From contig JAUZOA010000066.1 of assembly GCA_030706685.1 (NCBI GenBank), positions 1-33,296 on the forward strand: a stretch of DNA of 33,296 nucleotides. Reading direction: 5' to 3'. A program made the translations under genes and the position numbers. The stretch is from Bacteroidota bacterium. Lineage in GTDB: Bacteria; Bacteroidota; Bacteroidia; Chitinophagales; Chitinophagaceae. The notes below the pieces were generated by a model that saw only the letters and a program-made list of their open reading frames with translations, did no database searches and was not told the origin of the DNA. This document shows, piece by piece, positions 17,477 through 26,850 of this stretch (position 1 is the first letter of the stretch; each line of letters opens with the position of its first letter).

Positions 17477-18226
17477 CTATTTTTCGCTGCTCAAGCCAGC
17501 TAAAAGATATTCCTTATTCAACCTGGAGATATTCATGACAGAAATTTCCTTAGGGCAAACAGCTTCGCAGGCCTGGGTGAATGTGCAACTGCCAAACCCT
17601 TCTTTATCCATCTGCGCTACCATTCCCAATACCCTTGTTTTTCTTTCAACATCACCCTGCGGCAACAAAGCAAGATGCGAAACTTTGGCGGCAACAAATA
17701 ACATGGCAGAAGAATTCTTACAGGCGGCTACGCAGGCGCCGCACCCTATGCAGGCGGCCGCGGCAAAAGCCTTTTCCGAGTTTTCTCTTTCAATAGGTAT
17801 AGTATTGCCATCAACCGATACACCGGTATTGACTGAGATGTATCCTCCTGCCTGTATAATACGGTCAAAAGCTGCCCGGTCAACTACAAGGTCTTTTAAA
17901 ACAGGAAAAGCATTCGCTCTCCAGGGTTCTACTACTATCGTATCTCCATCTTTGAAAGCGCGCATATGCAACTGGCAGGTAGTCGTTCCATGCCAGGGAC
18001 CGTGCGGGCGGCCATTGATATACATCGAACACATGCCGCAGATACCTTCGCGGCAATCATGATCAAAAGCGATAGGCTCTTTTCCTTCACGAATCAATTG
18101 CTCATTCAATACATCAAACATTTCCAGGAAAGACATTTCGGAAGAGATATCCTTTACCTGGTAAGTTTCGAAATTACCCCTGCTATCCGCATTTTTCTGT
18201 TTCCAGACTTTCAGCGTAAGATTCAT
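17477..18226 (-). CDS. sdhB: Succinate dehydrogenase iron-sulfur subunit
   Basis: This 249-residue protein carries three Fe-S clusters that pass electrons from SdhA to the membrane subunit. Cluster motifs (numbering from the ATG at 18226) are C58/C63/C66 with C84 ([10 protein letters not shown]) for [2Fe-2S], [11 protein letters not shown] (159-169) for [4Fe-4S], and C214 with CEAVC (220-224) completing the [3Fe-4S]/[4Fe-4S] ligand set. This pattern fits the b558-type menaquinone enzymes of Bacteroidota. The frame extends upstream to an in-frame GTG (18259) and ATG (18241). The ATG at 18226 gives the conserved [10 protein letters not shown] start and lies downstream of a hairpin, so it is preferred. 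It is the last gene of sdhCAB and lies 84-117 bp after sdhA. Confidence 0.95.
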   Translation of the reverse strand: MNLTLKVWKQKNADSRGNFETYQVKDISSEMSFLEMFDVLNEQLIREGKEPIAFDHDCREGICGMCSMYINGRPHGPWHGTTTCQLHMRAFKDGDTIVVEPWRANAFPVLKDLVVDRAAFDRIIQAGGYISVNTGVSVDGNTIPIERENSEKAFAAAACIGCGACVAACKNSSAMLFVAAKVSHLALLPQGDVERKTRVLGMVAQMDKEGFGSCTFTQACEAVCPKEISVMNISRLNKEYLLAGLSSEK

Positions 18227-18253
18227 TGAATAATGTTCCATATAGCTTCTTGA

Positions 18254-18271
18254 CTCCACCTTATGGCGGAG
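18254..18271 (-). repeat. Short hairpin in the sdhA-sdhB gap (CCGC-type palindrome)
   Basis: On the minus strand CTCCGCC, loop ATAA, GGTGGAG forms a 7-bp stem in which one pair is G-U. It lies ~28 nt upstream of the chosen sdhB start and resembles the hairpins at 23297-23314 and 26914-26933. The G-U pair keeps the RNA stem while breaking the DNA palindrome. It may affect sdhB translation or message stability; this is inference. Confidence 0.6.
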
Positions 18272-18315
18272 AGCTTAGATTAATAATTTAATTAAATAAG
18301 AACCTTTATAGAATG

Positions 18316-18340
18316 CCCAAAGCCCCTTTAGGGGTTTGGG
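18316..18340. repeat. Imperfect palindrome directly after the sdhA stop
   Basis: The sequence cccaaagcccc, ttta, ggggtttggg is a 10-bp stem with one bulged g and a 4-nt loop, beginning 3 bp past the sdhA stop on the minus strand. There is no T run, so it is not a typical intrinsic terminator. It resembles the CCCCTTTAGGGG-type intergenic palindromes that I know from Bacteroidota genomes. It could be an mRNA end-stabiliser or a mobile small palindrome. Confidence 0.65.
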
Positions 18341-18343
18341 GTA

Positions 18344-20320
18344 TCATTTATAACTCCTCTGTGTCGGCTTCACCTCCTCATACTTCAACTCTTCTTTATG
18401 CAACTCCCATTGATGTTCACCTTTTAATTCCCATGCGGATACATACATAAATTGATCATCTCTTCTTTGTGCCTCACCATCCGGAGTCTGGTATTCCTCA
18501 CGAAAATGTCCGCCGCAACTCTCATTACGTTGCAAAGCGTCAATGCACATCAATTCGCCCAGTTCAATGAAATCTGCTACCCGGCCGGCTTTGTCCAGTT
18601 CAGGATTTATTTCATTAGTACCACCGGGTATTCTCAGATCGCTCCAAAATTCTTTTTTTAGTTGCTGTATCTCTTTAATCGCTTCCTGCAAGCCCTGCGC
18701 ATTTCTTGCCATACCGCATTTTTCCCACATGATCTTTCCAAGCCGCTTATGAAAACTTTCTACTGTTTGTGAACCTTTAATATTCATCAGGGTACTGATC
18801 CTTTCATTGACTTTTTTCTCTGCCGTTTCAAAAGCTTCATGTGAAGTCAGGATAGGTTTTACAGCAATCTCATCGGCCAAATAATTACCGATCGTATACG
18901 GGATAACGAAATATCCGTCTGCCAAACCCTGCATCAATGCAGATGCTCCAAGACGGTTTGCTCCATGATCGCTGAAGTTGGCTTCACCCAGTGAATATAA
19001 ACCGGGGATATTCGTCATCAATTCATAATCTACCCAGAGACCTCCCATGGTATAGTGCACCGCCGGGTAAATTCTCATCGGCACTTCATACGGGTTTTCA
19101 CCGGTGATCTTTTCATACATATCGAAAAGATTACCGTATTCTTCTTTTACAACTTCTTTCCCTAATGCTATCAATGTTCCCTCATCCGGGTCAGCAATGC
19201 CTTGCTTGCTAGCCTCAGCCCTTCCATATTTATTAATAAGGTTGAAACGGAAATCCAGGAATACCGCCTGCCGGGTAGTACCTACGCCATAACCCGCGTC
19301 ACATCTTTCTTTAGCGGCTCTTGAAGCCACATCTCTTGGTACCAGGTTACCGAATGCAGGATACCTTCTTTCCAGGAAATAATCTCTTTCCTCTTCGGGG
19401 ATATCATTTGCCTTCCGTGTATCGTTTTGTTTCTTCGGCACCCATATACGACCATCATTACGCAATGACTCGGACATCAGGGTGAGTTTGCTTTGGTGAT
19501 CACCTGTCACGGGAATACAAGTAGGATGTATTTGTGTAAAACAGGGATTGGCGAAATAGGCCCCGTTTTTATGCGCTTTCCACGCAGCGGTAACATTGCA
19601 GCCCATAGCATTGGTACTCAAATAAAATACGTTCCCATAGCCACCGGTACATAGTAAAACCGCATGACCAAAATGACGTTCCAGATTTCCATTGATAAGA
19701 TCTCTCGCTATAATGCCTCTTGCTTTTCCATCAATCACTACCACTTCCAGCATTTCATGACGGCTATACATTTTTACATTACCAAGGGCCACTTGTCTTT
19801 CCAAAGCCTGGTAAGCACCGATGAGCAATTGCTGGCCTGTTTGCCCTGCCGCATAAAAGGTTCTTTTTACCTGTGTACCGCCAAAGGAGCGATTATTCAG
19901 TAAACCGCCATATTCTCTCGCAAAGGGCACTCCCTGCGCCACACACTGGTCGATAATATTGACGCTTACTTCCGCGAGGCGATGCACATTGGCTTCTCTC
20001 GAGCGGTAATCACCTCCTTTGATCGTATCATAGAATAAACGATATACGCTATCTCCATCATTTTGGTAATTTTTTGCCGCGTTGATACCACCTTGCGCAG
20101 CAATAGAGTGAGCTCTCCTGGGTGAATCCTGGAAACAAAAAGCCTTCACTTTATAACCCAGTTCTCCCAGCGATGCCGCGGCAGAAGCTCCGGCAAGCCC
20201 TGTACCGACGACAATAATTTCTAATTTCCGTTTATTGGCGGGATTTACCAGTTTGCAATGCCCTTTATAATCAGTCCATTTCTTTTCTAAAGACCCGGCC
20301 GGTATTTTTGAATCAAGCAT
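18344..20320 (-). CDS. sdhA: Succinate dehydrogenase flavoprotein subunit
   Basis: This ~658-residue FAD subunit oxidises succinate to fumarate. The N-terminal dinucleotide-binding motif [12 protein letters not shown] is followed by [17 protein letters not shown], whose His (about residue 71 from this start) is the covalent FAD ligand. [20 protein letters not shown] and [13 protein letters not shown] form the substrate-side segment of the Bacteroidota/menaquinone-type enzymes. [24 protein letters not shown], read in two parts, and [18 protein letters not shown] lie in the capping/FAD C-terminal region. The ATG at 20320 is preferred to a GTG two codons upstream. The order C-A-B and the length are usual. 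A 145-bp gap separates it from sdhC and contains no gene. A fumarate reductase role in reverse is possible, but the sdhCAB layout favours succinate oxidation. Confidence 0.97.
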   Translation of the reverse strand: MLDSKIPAGSLEKKWTDYKGHCKLVNPANKRKLEIIVVGTGLAGASAAASLGELGYKVKAFCFQDSPRRAHSIAAQGGINAAKNYQNDGDSVYRLFYDTIKGGDYRSREANVHRLAEVSVNIIDQCVAQGVPFAREYGGLLNNRSFGGTQVKRTFYAAGQTGQQLLIGAYQALERQVALGNVKMYSRHEMLEVVVIDGKARGIIARDLINGNLERHFGHAVLLCTGGYGNVFYLSTNAMGCNVTAAWKAHKNGAYFANPCFTQIHPTCIPVTGDHQSKLTLMSESLRNDGRIWVPKKQNDTRKANDIPEEERDYFLERRYPAFGNLVPRDVASRAAKERCDAGYGVGTTRQAVFLDFRFNLINKYGRAEASKQGIADPDEGTLIALGKEVVKEEYGNLFDMYEKITGENPYEVPMRIYPAVHYTMGGLWVDYELMTNIPGLYSLGEANFSDHGANRLGASALMQGLADGYFVIPYTIGNYLADEIAVKPILTSHEAFETAEKKVNERISTLMNIKGSQTVESFHKRLGKIMWEKCGMARNAQGLQEAIKEIQQLKKEFWSDLRIPGGTNEINPELDKAGRVADFIELGELMCIDALQRNESCGGHFREEYQTPDGEAQRRDDQFMYVSAWELKGEHQWELHKEELKYEEVKPTQRSYK

Positions 20321-20465
20321 AACCACTGATTTCGCTGATTAAATATTATAGTGATTTTATTTTTAATTAATCCGAAAGTCCACAAGACCGGAAGCCGGAA
20401 AAAATCTGTCCGCTATTTGAAATATCCTTACTGACTTTTGGTCTCCGTCTTTACTGACTCCTTCT

Positions 20466-21164
20466 TCACTCCACCCATCCCAAATACATACTCACCGGCA
20501 TCATAGCAAATACAGTTGAAATAATGATAGCAAAAGCAATACCGGCTGTCCTGGCAATTACCAGGTAGCGCTGGTTGCTTACGCCGATCGTTCTGAATGC
20601 GCTTTGAAAACCATGTACCAGGTGCCAGCAAAGAGAAAAACAGGCGAAGACATATACGATTACTACCCACAATTCGGAAAAAGTCTCTTTCATTAACGCA
20701 TATAAATTATGAACCTCTTTACCATCGCTGTTCGGAAGAACCATCGGCGTTTCATGCACACCTGTGAATCTTGATGGTATCCAGAAATGATACCAGTGAA
20801 TGATAAAGAATAATAAAAGAATAGTGCCCAGCAATCCCATACTCCGGCTGTACCATCTGCTGCCTTTATTTCCCAGGCTTACCGTGTACCCGGTTTTTCT
20901 ACGGCTGCGGTTGGAAAATTCGAGCACATAACCCTGGATGATATGGATAAGAATACCGGCGAACAGGCCTACTTCAAGCACCCGTATCACGACCATAGAA
21001 CCCATGAAGTGGGCGGCCGTATTGAACATTACGCCATTATCATTTGCCCAGATACAGGCATTGATACCCGCATGAACGACTAAAAAAGAAATGAGAAACA
21101 AACCCGTCAATGCCATTACTAATTTCTTTCCAACCGAAGATGTGAAAAATTCAGACCATTTCAT
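20466..21164 (-). CDS. sdhC: Succinate dehydrogenase cytochrome b558 subunit
   Basis: This 232-residue membrane anchor has five predicted transmembrane helices, binds two b hemes and reduces menaquinone. It begins MKWSEFFTSSVGKKLVMALTG, in two parts, the usual start of the b558 family. Candidate axial His residues lie in LVVHAGIN, ILIHIIQGY, IIHWYHFW and CWHLVHGFQSAFRTIG. The ATG at 21164 is chosen over a TTG two codons upstream. A -7 element at 21216-21223 implies a leader of about 45 nt, so this is the promoter-proximal gene of sdhCAB. An open frame at 20428-20670 on the same strand is an out-of-frame shadow of its 3' end. Confidence 0.95.
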   Translation of the reverse strand: MKWSEFFTSSVGKKLVMALTGLFLISFLVVHAGINACIWANDNGVMFNTAAHFMGSMVVIRVLEVGLFAGILIHIIQGYVLEFSNRSRRKTGYTVSLGNKGSRWYSRSMGLLGTILLLFFIIHWYHFWIPSRFTGVHETPMVLPNSDGKEVHNLYALMKETFSELWVVIVYVFACFSLCWHLVHGFQSAFRTIGVSNQRYLVIARTAGIAFAIIISTVFAMMPVSMYLGWVE

Positions 21165-21215
21165 AGACAATCAAAGAGGGGTGAATAATGTGCTCCACAA
21201 AAATCCTTTGGATTG

Positions 21216-21223
21216 CAAAAATA
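21216..21223 (-). promoter_or_regulatory. -7 promoter element for sdhCAB
   Basis: The minus strand reads TATTTTTG, an exact TAnnTTTG match, ~52 nt upstream of the sdhC ATG. A TTTG upstream is 12 nt away rather than the usual ~19, so the -33 element is weak or absent. Confidence 0.5.
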
Positions 21224-21264
21224 GTATCGGAACGCCAAATAGCGCAGAAAACTTTGAAAGAGTT

Positions 21265-21828
21265 TCAGGCAAGTCTTGCCTTTTGCTCATTATCAATTTT
21301 TTTAAATAAATGAAAAGGCTTATAGGTTCGCCAATTATCCAGTTCCATTAATTCGATATAGCGGTCGAGATGGGCCTTCCGGAAATCATACTGGGATTGC
21401 TCCGGCATATTCAGGCATACCACCCAGCCACCCTCTTCGCTGGTCTCTTCATATAATTCCTGGTAATACTCGCTGTCACTGCTATGAAAATTCAATACAT
21501 TCTCCCCTACCAGTATGAATTTATGGATCCCGTCATACATAAATTTTTCCAGCACTTCGCGTTTCAGTTCCATGATATCATTTTCCACGGCGTCATTCCA
21601 TTCCCCCATTAATTCAATAATGGCATATTTCTCCTCGTAATCAGCGATCAAAACTTTCAAGTAAAGAGTCCGGCTGCCAAAATCATCCCATTGCGGATGG
21701 ATATAATAATTATAAACGGTATGCGTATATTCAAATTCAGAATAAGATCGTCCGTAGAAGGGTGATAAAACATCTTCTTCGCTTACATAAATGTGACGCC
21801 AGTTATAAAAAGGTTCCAGGTTATGCAT
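21265..21828 (-). CDS. Unrecognised acidic cytoplasmic protein
   Basis: This 187-residue protein has no signal peptide or membrane segment. It is acidic and rich in Tyr, Trp and Glu (EPFYNWRHIYVSEEDVLSPF, HPQWDDFGSRTLYLKVLIAD, then YELY-type repeats and EETSEEGGWVVCLNMPEQ). The frame is open for another 26 codons upstream to 21906, but an exact -7 promoter element at 21844-21851 lies inside that extension. The extension (MICKAFLKNAIDKSWG...) is also basic and unlike the rest, so the ATG at 21828 is chosen. It lies between thrC and sdhC on the same strand with 94-170 bp gaps and probably has its own promoter. I do not recognise a domain or catalytic motif. It is probably a lineage-specific Bacteroidota protein. 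Confidence 0.8.
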   Translation of the reverse strand: MHNLEPFYNWRHIYVSEEDVLSPFYGRSYSEFEYTHTVYNYYIHPQWDDFGSRTLYLKVLIADYEEKYAIIELMGEWNDAVENDIMELKREVLEKFMYDGIHKFILVGENVLNFHSSDSEYYQELYEETSEEGGWVVCLNMPEQSQYDFRKAHLDRYIELMELDNWRTYKPFHLFKKIDNEQKARLA

Positions 21829-21843
21829 CGTGTTTCTCCCCCG

Positions 21844-21851
21844 CAAATATA
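21844..21851 (-). promoter_or_regulatory. -7 promoter element that decides the start of the 21265-21828 gene
   Basis: The minus strand reads TATATTTG, an exact TAnnTTTG match. It predicts a transcript start near 21837-21838, only ~10 nt before the ATG at 21828. A longer protein starting at 21906 could not be made from this transcript. No -33 TTTG is seen. Confidence 0.5.
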
Positions 21852-21998
21852 AGAAACGACCCCACGATTTGTCTATGGCATTTTTTAGAAAGGCTTTACA
21901 AATCAAAGGGGTTCTTTGTATATTTTCGCCCGGGGGAGAAAAGAAATTTAACGCAAATAAAATCTTCCTTTTATCCCTGTGGATGCCCCTGCTCCTTC

Positions 21999-23291
21999 CT
22001 AAAGCAAATAATTTTTTAATTCTTCGCAGGCAGGCTTCATTTTTATACTTATTTTTTCGCTCTTCATGATCTCCTGTACCGTTATGGGCATATCAACTTT
22101 TTTGCCCGTATATTTTTCCACTGCTTCCGGGAACTTGACCGGGTGGGCTGTTTCCAGAAAAATACCTTTGGTCCCCTCATGATCTTCCAGCCATCTTTTT
22201 AAAGCTAGCCACCCTACCGCACCATGCGGGTCGGGAATATAGTTATAGCGGTGATATAGGTCGCTGATAGCAGCAATCGTTTCTACGTCAGAAATACTGA
22301 CAGCACTCATCATTTTTTCCAGCGCAGGAAACTGGTGATTGAATATCTCCAGGATGCGGATAAAATTACTCGGGTTACCCACATCCATTGCGTTCGATAA
22401 AGTAGGTACCGCTTTCTTTGATTCAAACTTTTGAGTTCTCATGAATTCCGGGATCACATCATTGCTGTTGCAGGCTGCAATAAAATGCTGTACCGGCAAT
22501 CCCGAATGAAATGCGAGCAGACCGGCGCAAATATTTCCGAAATTGCCGCTGGGAACACTGATAACCGGGGGGTTGTTTTTATCCGGCCATTGCTTGTAGG
22601 CAAAGAAATAATAAAATTGCTGCGGCAGCCATCTTGCTACATTGATCGAATTAGCGGAAGTCAAAAACCGTTTCTTCTTTATTTCATCATCAATAAACGC
22701 GTTTTTCACCATTTGCTGGCAATCATCAAAAGTTCCTTCGATCTCGAGCGCATGGATGTTTTTGCCTAAAGTGGTCAGTTGTTTTTCCTGGACGGGGCTC
22801 ACTTTGCCGGAAGGATACAATATCACTACTTCTATCCCGTCTACATTATAAAAACCACTGGCTACCGCCCCGCCGGTATCACCGGAAGTAGCTACCAGCA
22901 CAGTCACTTTCTTATCAACGTCTTTTACAAAATAACCGAGACAGCGGCTCATGAATCTCGCGCCGATATCTTTAAACGCCAATGTGGGTCCGTGAAAAAG
23001 CTCGAGCGAGAAAACAGATTCATCCAACCGGATAAGAGGAATGGGGAAGCTGATCGTTTCTTTCACTATTTGCATCAGCTTATCGCCGGGTATGGACTCG
23101 CCGGTATAAGGCATTATTACCCTGGAAGCGATTTCTTCATCAGAATATTTTTCCATATTGCTGATTAAATCAGGGTCAATGACCGGGATTTTTTCAGGAA
23201 AATATAACCCTTTATCAGGCGCCTGTCCGTTGATTGTTGCTTCCCTAAAATCAACTGCGGGAGATTGTTGATTAGTACTATAGTATTTCAT
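21999..23291 (-). CDS. thrC: Threonine synthase
   Basis: This 430-residue PLP enzyme converts O-phosphohomoserine to threonine, the last step of the pathway. The N-terminal part MKYYSTNQQSPAVDFREA is typical of the longer threonine synthase class. The PLP Lys lies in FHGPTLAFKDIG (about residue 107). ATSGDTGGAVASGF and SVPSGNFGNICAG are the substrate- and PLP-phosphate-binding loops. The C-terminal ETAHPVKFPEAV is conserved. Two ATGs are two codons apart; the second (23291) gives the usual MKYYSTN start, while the first (23297) abuts a hairpin. It is the last gene of thrABC, 138 bp after thrB. Confidence 0.96.
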   Translation of the reverse strand: MKYYSTNQQSPAVDFREATINGQAPDKGLYFPEKIPVIDPDLISNMEKYSDEEIASRVIMPYTGESIPGDKLMQIVKETISFPIPLIRLDESVFSLELFHGPTLAFKDIGARFMSRCLGYFVKDVDKKVTVLVATSGDTGGAVASGFYNVDGIEVVILYPSGKVSPVQEKQLTTLGKNIHALEIEGTFDDCQQMVKNAFIDDEIKKKRFLTSANSINVARWLPQQFYYFFAYKQWPDKNNPPVISVPSGNFGNICAGLLAFHSGLPVQHFIAACNSNDVIPEFMRTQKFESKKAVPTLSNAMDVGNPSNFIRILEIFNHQFPALEKMMSAVSISDVETIAAISDLYHRYNYIPDPHGAVGWLALKRWLEDHEGTKGIFLETAHPVKFPEAVEKYTGKKVDMPITVQEIMKSEKISIKMKPACEELKNYLL

Positions 23292-23296
23292 ATCCA

Positions 23297-23314
23297 TCTC
23301 CGCTATAGCGGAGA
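23297..23314 (-). repeat. Short hairpin directly before thrC (CCGC-type palindrome)
   Basis: TCTCCGC, loop TATA, GCGGAGA is a perfect 7-bp stem that can zip further through the self-complementary loop. Its 3' edge overlaps the A of the upstream thrC ATG (23297) and is 5 nt from the chosen ATG. A stem here could limit ribosome access to thrC. It is one of three similar hairpins on this strand. Confidence 0.7.
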
Positions 23315-23429
23315 ACTTAAATTGTTACTTAATAATTTTCATATTGGCTTCCTCATAGAATCTGACTATTTCAATTTACTACGACCAATATTGTCTATTA
23401 TATATTGTCAATTCCTTATTCACCACTCA

Positions 23430-24356
23430 CTACTCATCACTCACTATCTCCACGCCTTTCTTGTTTATTGTAGTCACATAGGTATTATAAGCTATGCCGG
23501 TCCTGTCATATACTTCTTTCATTACCTGCTCTGTCGCTTTTGCTGCTTTTTCACTACTGCTCAGCATAAATATGGATGGCCCCGAACCGGAAATACCGCC
23601 GCCCAATGCCCCCGCTTCTTTACAATTTGTTTTTATTTCATTAAACCCGGGGATCAGGATACTTCTTACAGGCTCAATGATCACATCTTCCAGTGAACGG
23701 CCTATCAAACTATGGTCATTTTTTAAAAAACCCGTTACCAGACCCGCAATATTTCCCCATTGCCGGATTGCATCTTTCAGCAAAACCTGTTTCCGCAATA
23801 TCTGCCGGGCATCCGATGTACGTACTTCTATTTGCGGATGCACTACTGTCACATACAGATCAGGAGAAGGAATAGCAATGATATCGAGCGGGTGAATACT
23901 CCTGATCAAACTAACACCTCCCAAAATGCAGGGAGCGATATTATCGGCATGCTTCACGCCGGAAGCCAGTTTTTCTCCGTTCATGGCAAACTGTACGACT
24001 TCATCAGAGGAAAAAATATTTCCAAGTAAATAATTGGCTGCTACCGCGGCGCCGGCCGCACTGGCGGCGCTGGAACCTATGCCGCTTCCGGGCTTGATAT
24101 GTTTTTCAATTTCAACTTCAAAACCAATTGTATTGTTCATCTTCTCCATTATGGATAATAAAACCACGCCCGCTACGTTTTTTTCAGGATCTGTGGGCAG
24201 ATTAAACTCGTCCTTATTCCTGATCACCACTTTGGGTTCGCTCAACAGCTTTAATTGCATGATATCACAGGGCTCATTCAAGGCCATTCCAAGAATATCG
24301 AATCCGCAGACAAGGTTAGCCACCGTAGCAGGACATCTTACTTTTATATTTTTCAT
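23430..24356 (-). CDS. thrB: Homoserine kinase
   Basis: This 308-residue GHMP-family kinase phosphorylates homoserine to O-phosphohomoserine with ATP. The N-terminal VRCPATVANLVCGFDILGMA is motif 1. KPGSGIGSSAASA (88-100) is the glycine-rich ATP-binding motif 2, and LGGGISGSGPSIFML near 257-271 is motif 3. Length is usual. It starts 15 nt after the thrA stop, so the two are cotranscribed. The 138-bp gap to thrC holds AT-rich sequence and a hairpin but no gene. Confidence 0.96.
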   Translation of the reverse strand: MKNIKVRCPATVANLVCGFDILGMALNEPCDIMQLKLLSEPKVVIRNKDEFNLPTDPEKNVAGVVLLSIMEKMNNTIGFEVEIEKHIKPGSGIGSSAASAAGAAVAANYLLGNIFSSDEVVQFAMNGEKLASGVKHADNIAPCILGGVSLIRSIHPLDIIAIPSPDLYVTVVHPQIEVRTSDARQILRKQVLLKDAIRQWGNIAGLVTGFLKNDHSLIGRSLEDVIIEPVRSILIPGFNEIKTNCKEAGALGGGISGSGPSIFMLSSSEKAAKATEQVMKEVYDRTGIAYNTYVTTINKKGVEIVSDE

Positions 24357-24371
24357 CTTAGATTCTGCATT

Positions 24372-26819
24372 TTATAAGTTACCCGCTCTTATGATATCCG
24401 CAAATACGCCACTGGCTGTGACATCCGCTCCGGCGCCTGCTCCTTTTACCACTAAAGGTTGCTCCCGGTAACGATCGGTATAAAATAAAACCACGTTATC
24501 CTTTCCATATAAATGATAAAGATCATGTTTCGGGTCAATATGCTGTAAACCTACTGAGGCTTTGCCATTATTATAGGAGGCAACAAATTTGAGCTTTGTA
24601 CCCTTATCAGTTGCTTCGGCATAAAGTTTTTTAAAATGATCTTCCATTTTTTTCATTTCTGAATAAAATATTCCAAGATTACCGATAAGCATCAGGGGTT
24701 CGGGCATAAATGAATTGTTAACAATATCTTCCATTTCTATTTTCTCTCCTGCCTCACGGGCCAATATCATGATCTTCCGCATTACATCTGTACCGCTCAG
24801 GTCAAGCCGCGGATCGGGCTCAGTATAGCCCTCATCCTGCGCCTGCTTTACTACTTCAGCAAATTTTCTCGTACCATTATAATTATTAAAGACAAAATTC
24901 AATGTACCGCTCAGTACAGCTTCTATGCGATGAACCTTATCGCCGCTGCGCACCAGGTCATTCAATGTAGCAATCACCGGCAAACCTGCACCAACATTGG
25001 TTTCAAACAAGAACTGGCAATTGAATTCTCTCGCGAGGTCTTTCAGTTTTTTGTAATTCTCATAGGCTGAAGAAGCAGCAACCTTATTACAGGCTACCAC
25101 TGAAATACTCTTTTTTAATAACTGATCATAGACTGAAGCGACTTTCTCGTTGGCCGTTATATCCACAAAGACAGAGTTGCGGAGATTCCGGCTGATGATT
25201 TCTTCTGTAAATTTTTGCAGATCGGCCGGAGCGGCTGCCTCTAATTTTTCCTTCCATTGGTTGATAAGGATGCCTTCTTCATCCAGCAGCATTTTACGGC
25301 TATTGGTGATACCGACGATCCTCACCTGCAATTTCATCTGTTCCTGCAAAAAATGGACTTGCTGTTTTAACTGCTCAAGCAGTTTAGTACCTACGTTTCC
25401 GGTGCCCACGATATAAAGGTTCACCTGCTTGTAAGTTGTTTCAAAAAATTCTTCGTGCAGGACATTGATAGCCTTGCGTACGTCCTTGGTGGAAATAACA
25501 GCAGAAATATTTTTCTCCGACGATCCCTGGGCGATAGCCCGGACATTGATACCATTTTTGCCCATGGCGCTGAACATACGGCCACTGATACCCGGGTGGC
25601 TTTTCATATTCTCCCCTACTAATGCTACAATAGAAAGTTCTTTTTCAATCTTAAGCGGTTCCACTTTTTGCAAAGCGATTTCATTGGCAAATGCCGAATC
25701 CACGGCAAGCTTAGCCTGTTCTGCCGATGATGCATCAATACCTACACAAATGGAATGCTCGGATGAACTTTGGGTAATCAGGATCACATTGATCTTTTCA
25801 TTGCTCAACGACTCGAACAGCCTCCTGGAGAAACCGGGAATACCGATCATACCGCTTCCTTCCAGGCTGATCAATGAAATATTATTGATACTGGAAATAC
25901 CCCTGACTATATTCCCGTTGCGGGTAGCGGCGGATTCTATCAGTGTTCCTTCGTCTTCCGGTACAAAAGTGTTTTTGATCCATACAGGTATATTTTGATT
26001 CATTACCGGCTGGATAGTCGGCGGGTAAATGACTTTGGCGCCAAAATGAGAAAGTTCCATAGCCTCCTGGTAAGAGATATGCGGGATGATCCGCGCATTG
26101 TTTGTCAATCTCGGATCCGCCGTCATCATACCGCTTACATCGGTCCATATCTCCAGTGTGTCCGCATTTAAAGCAGAGGCAATGATAGCGGCTGTATAAT
26201 CTGAACCCCCTCTTCCCAGCGTTGTCGTGACTCCCTTTTTATCGCTTGCAATAAACCCGGGTATTACAAACAGGGAAGAGTCCTGCGATAAAAAGAATTC
26301 TTTCATTTGTTTATTTGTCACTGTAAAATCAACCTCGGCAGCATTGAAGTTTGAATTAGTCAGGATAAGCTCCCTCGCATCTTTCCAGGTATTGTCCATA
26401 CCCTCCGATTGAAATTTTGCGGAAATGATGCGGGATGAGATCCATTCCCCGTAGCTGCTGATCCGGTCTTTTGATCTCGGTGTCAGTTCACCCAACAGAT
26501 AGATACCACTGCAGATATCTTCGATCTCGTTGCAGGCAGTTTTTACGAGGCTCAATACCTGGCTCTGGCGGGCTACAGGTATTAACTCTTTTACTGTTTC
26601 CAGGTGCCGCTGTTCGATAGCAATCAGTCTTTCATTGAACAATTCATTTCCTTCAGCAGCGAGGGTAGCGGCATCCAGTAACATATCTGTTATCCCTCCC
26701 AGTGCTGAAACAACCAAAACCGTTTTATCTTTTAGAATTGATTTTTTTACAATAGTGACCACCTTAGTGATATTCTCCGCGTTGGCGACCGAAGTGCCGC
26801 CGAATTTTAAGACCTGCAT
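24372..26819 (-). CDS. thrA: Bifunctional aspartokinase / homoserine dehydrogenase
   Basis: This 815-residue fusion enzyme catalyses the first and third steps of threonine synthesis. The aspartokinase domain (1-~290) has VLKFGGTSVANAENI at the N-terminus, TTLGRGGSDYTAAIIA and EIWTDVSGMMTADPR. Paired ACT domains (~310-450), with GSGMIGIPGFSRRLFE and GENMKSHPGISGRMFSAMGK, are the likely site of threonine feedback. The homoserine dehydrogenase domain begins near 467 with the NAD(P) motif IVGTGNVGTKLLEQL. It continues with TNVGAGLPVIATLNDL, VLSGTLNFVFN and SGTDVMRKIMILAREAG, and ends in VVKGAGAGADVTASGVFAD. It is the first gene of thrABC, preceded by a leader with a Thr/Ile-rich short frame (26923-27015). 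Confidence 0.97.
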   Translation of the reverse strand: MQVLKFGGTSVANAENITKVVTIVKKSILKDKTVLVVSALGGITDMLLDAATLAAEGNELFNERLIAIEQRHLETVKELIPVARQSQVLSLVKTACNEIEDICSGIYLLGELTPRSKDRISSYGEWISSRIISAKFQSEGMDNTWKDARELILTNSNFNAAEVDFTVTNKQMKEFFLSQDSSLFVIPGFIASDKKGVTTTLGRGGSDYTAAIIASALNADTLEIWTDVSGMMTADPRLTNNARIIPHISYQEAMELSHFGAKVIYPPTIQPVMNQNIPVWIKNTFVPEDEGTLIESAATRNGNIVRGISSINNISLISLEGSGMIGIPGFSRRLFESLSNEKINVILITQSSSEHSICVGIDASSAEQAKLAVDSAFANEIALQKVEPLKIEKELSIVALVGENMKSHPGISGRMFSAMGKNGINVRAIAQGSSEKNISAVISTKDVRKAINVLHEEFFETTYKQVNLYIVGTGNVGTKLLEQLKQQVHFLQEQMKLQVRIVGITNSRKMLLDEEGILINQWKEKLEAAAPADLQKFTEEIISRNLRNSVFVDITANEKVASVYDQLLKKSISVVACNKVAASSAYENYKKLKDLAREFNCQFLFETNVGAGLPVIATLNDLVRSGDKVHRIEAVLSGTLNFVFNNYNGTRKFAEVVKQAQDEGYTEPDPRLDLSGTDVMRKIMILAREAGEKIEMEDIVNNSFMPEPLMLIGNLGIFYSEMKKMEDHFKKLYAEATDKGTKLKFVASYNNGKASVGLQHIDPKHDLYHLYGKDNVVLFYTDRYREQPLVVKGAGAGADVTASGVFADIIRAGNL

Positions 26820-26850
26820 GTATCCTGATTTATTGATTAAGAATGAGTAA

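Noticed and set aside
17477-21164. Fumarate reductase instead of succinate dehydrogenase
   Set aside because: The two cannot be fully separated by sequence, but the C-A-B order and five-helix b558 anchor are the usual succinate:menaquinone oxidoreductase layout, and no separate FrdD-like anchor is present.
25465-25998. 177-codon plus-strand frame inside thrA
   Set aside because: Antisense to the aspartokinase and ACT domains, with a hydrophobic low-complexity translation typical of a shadow frame.
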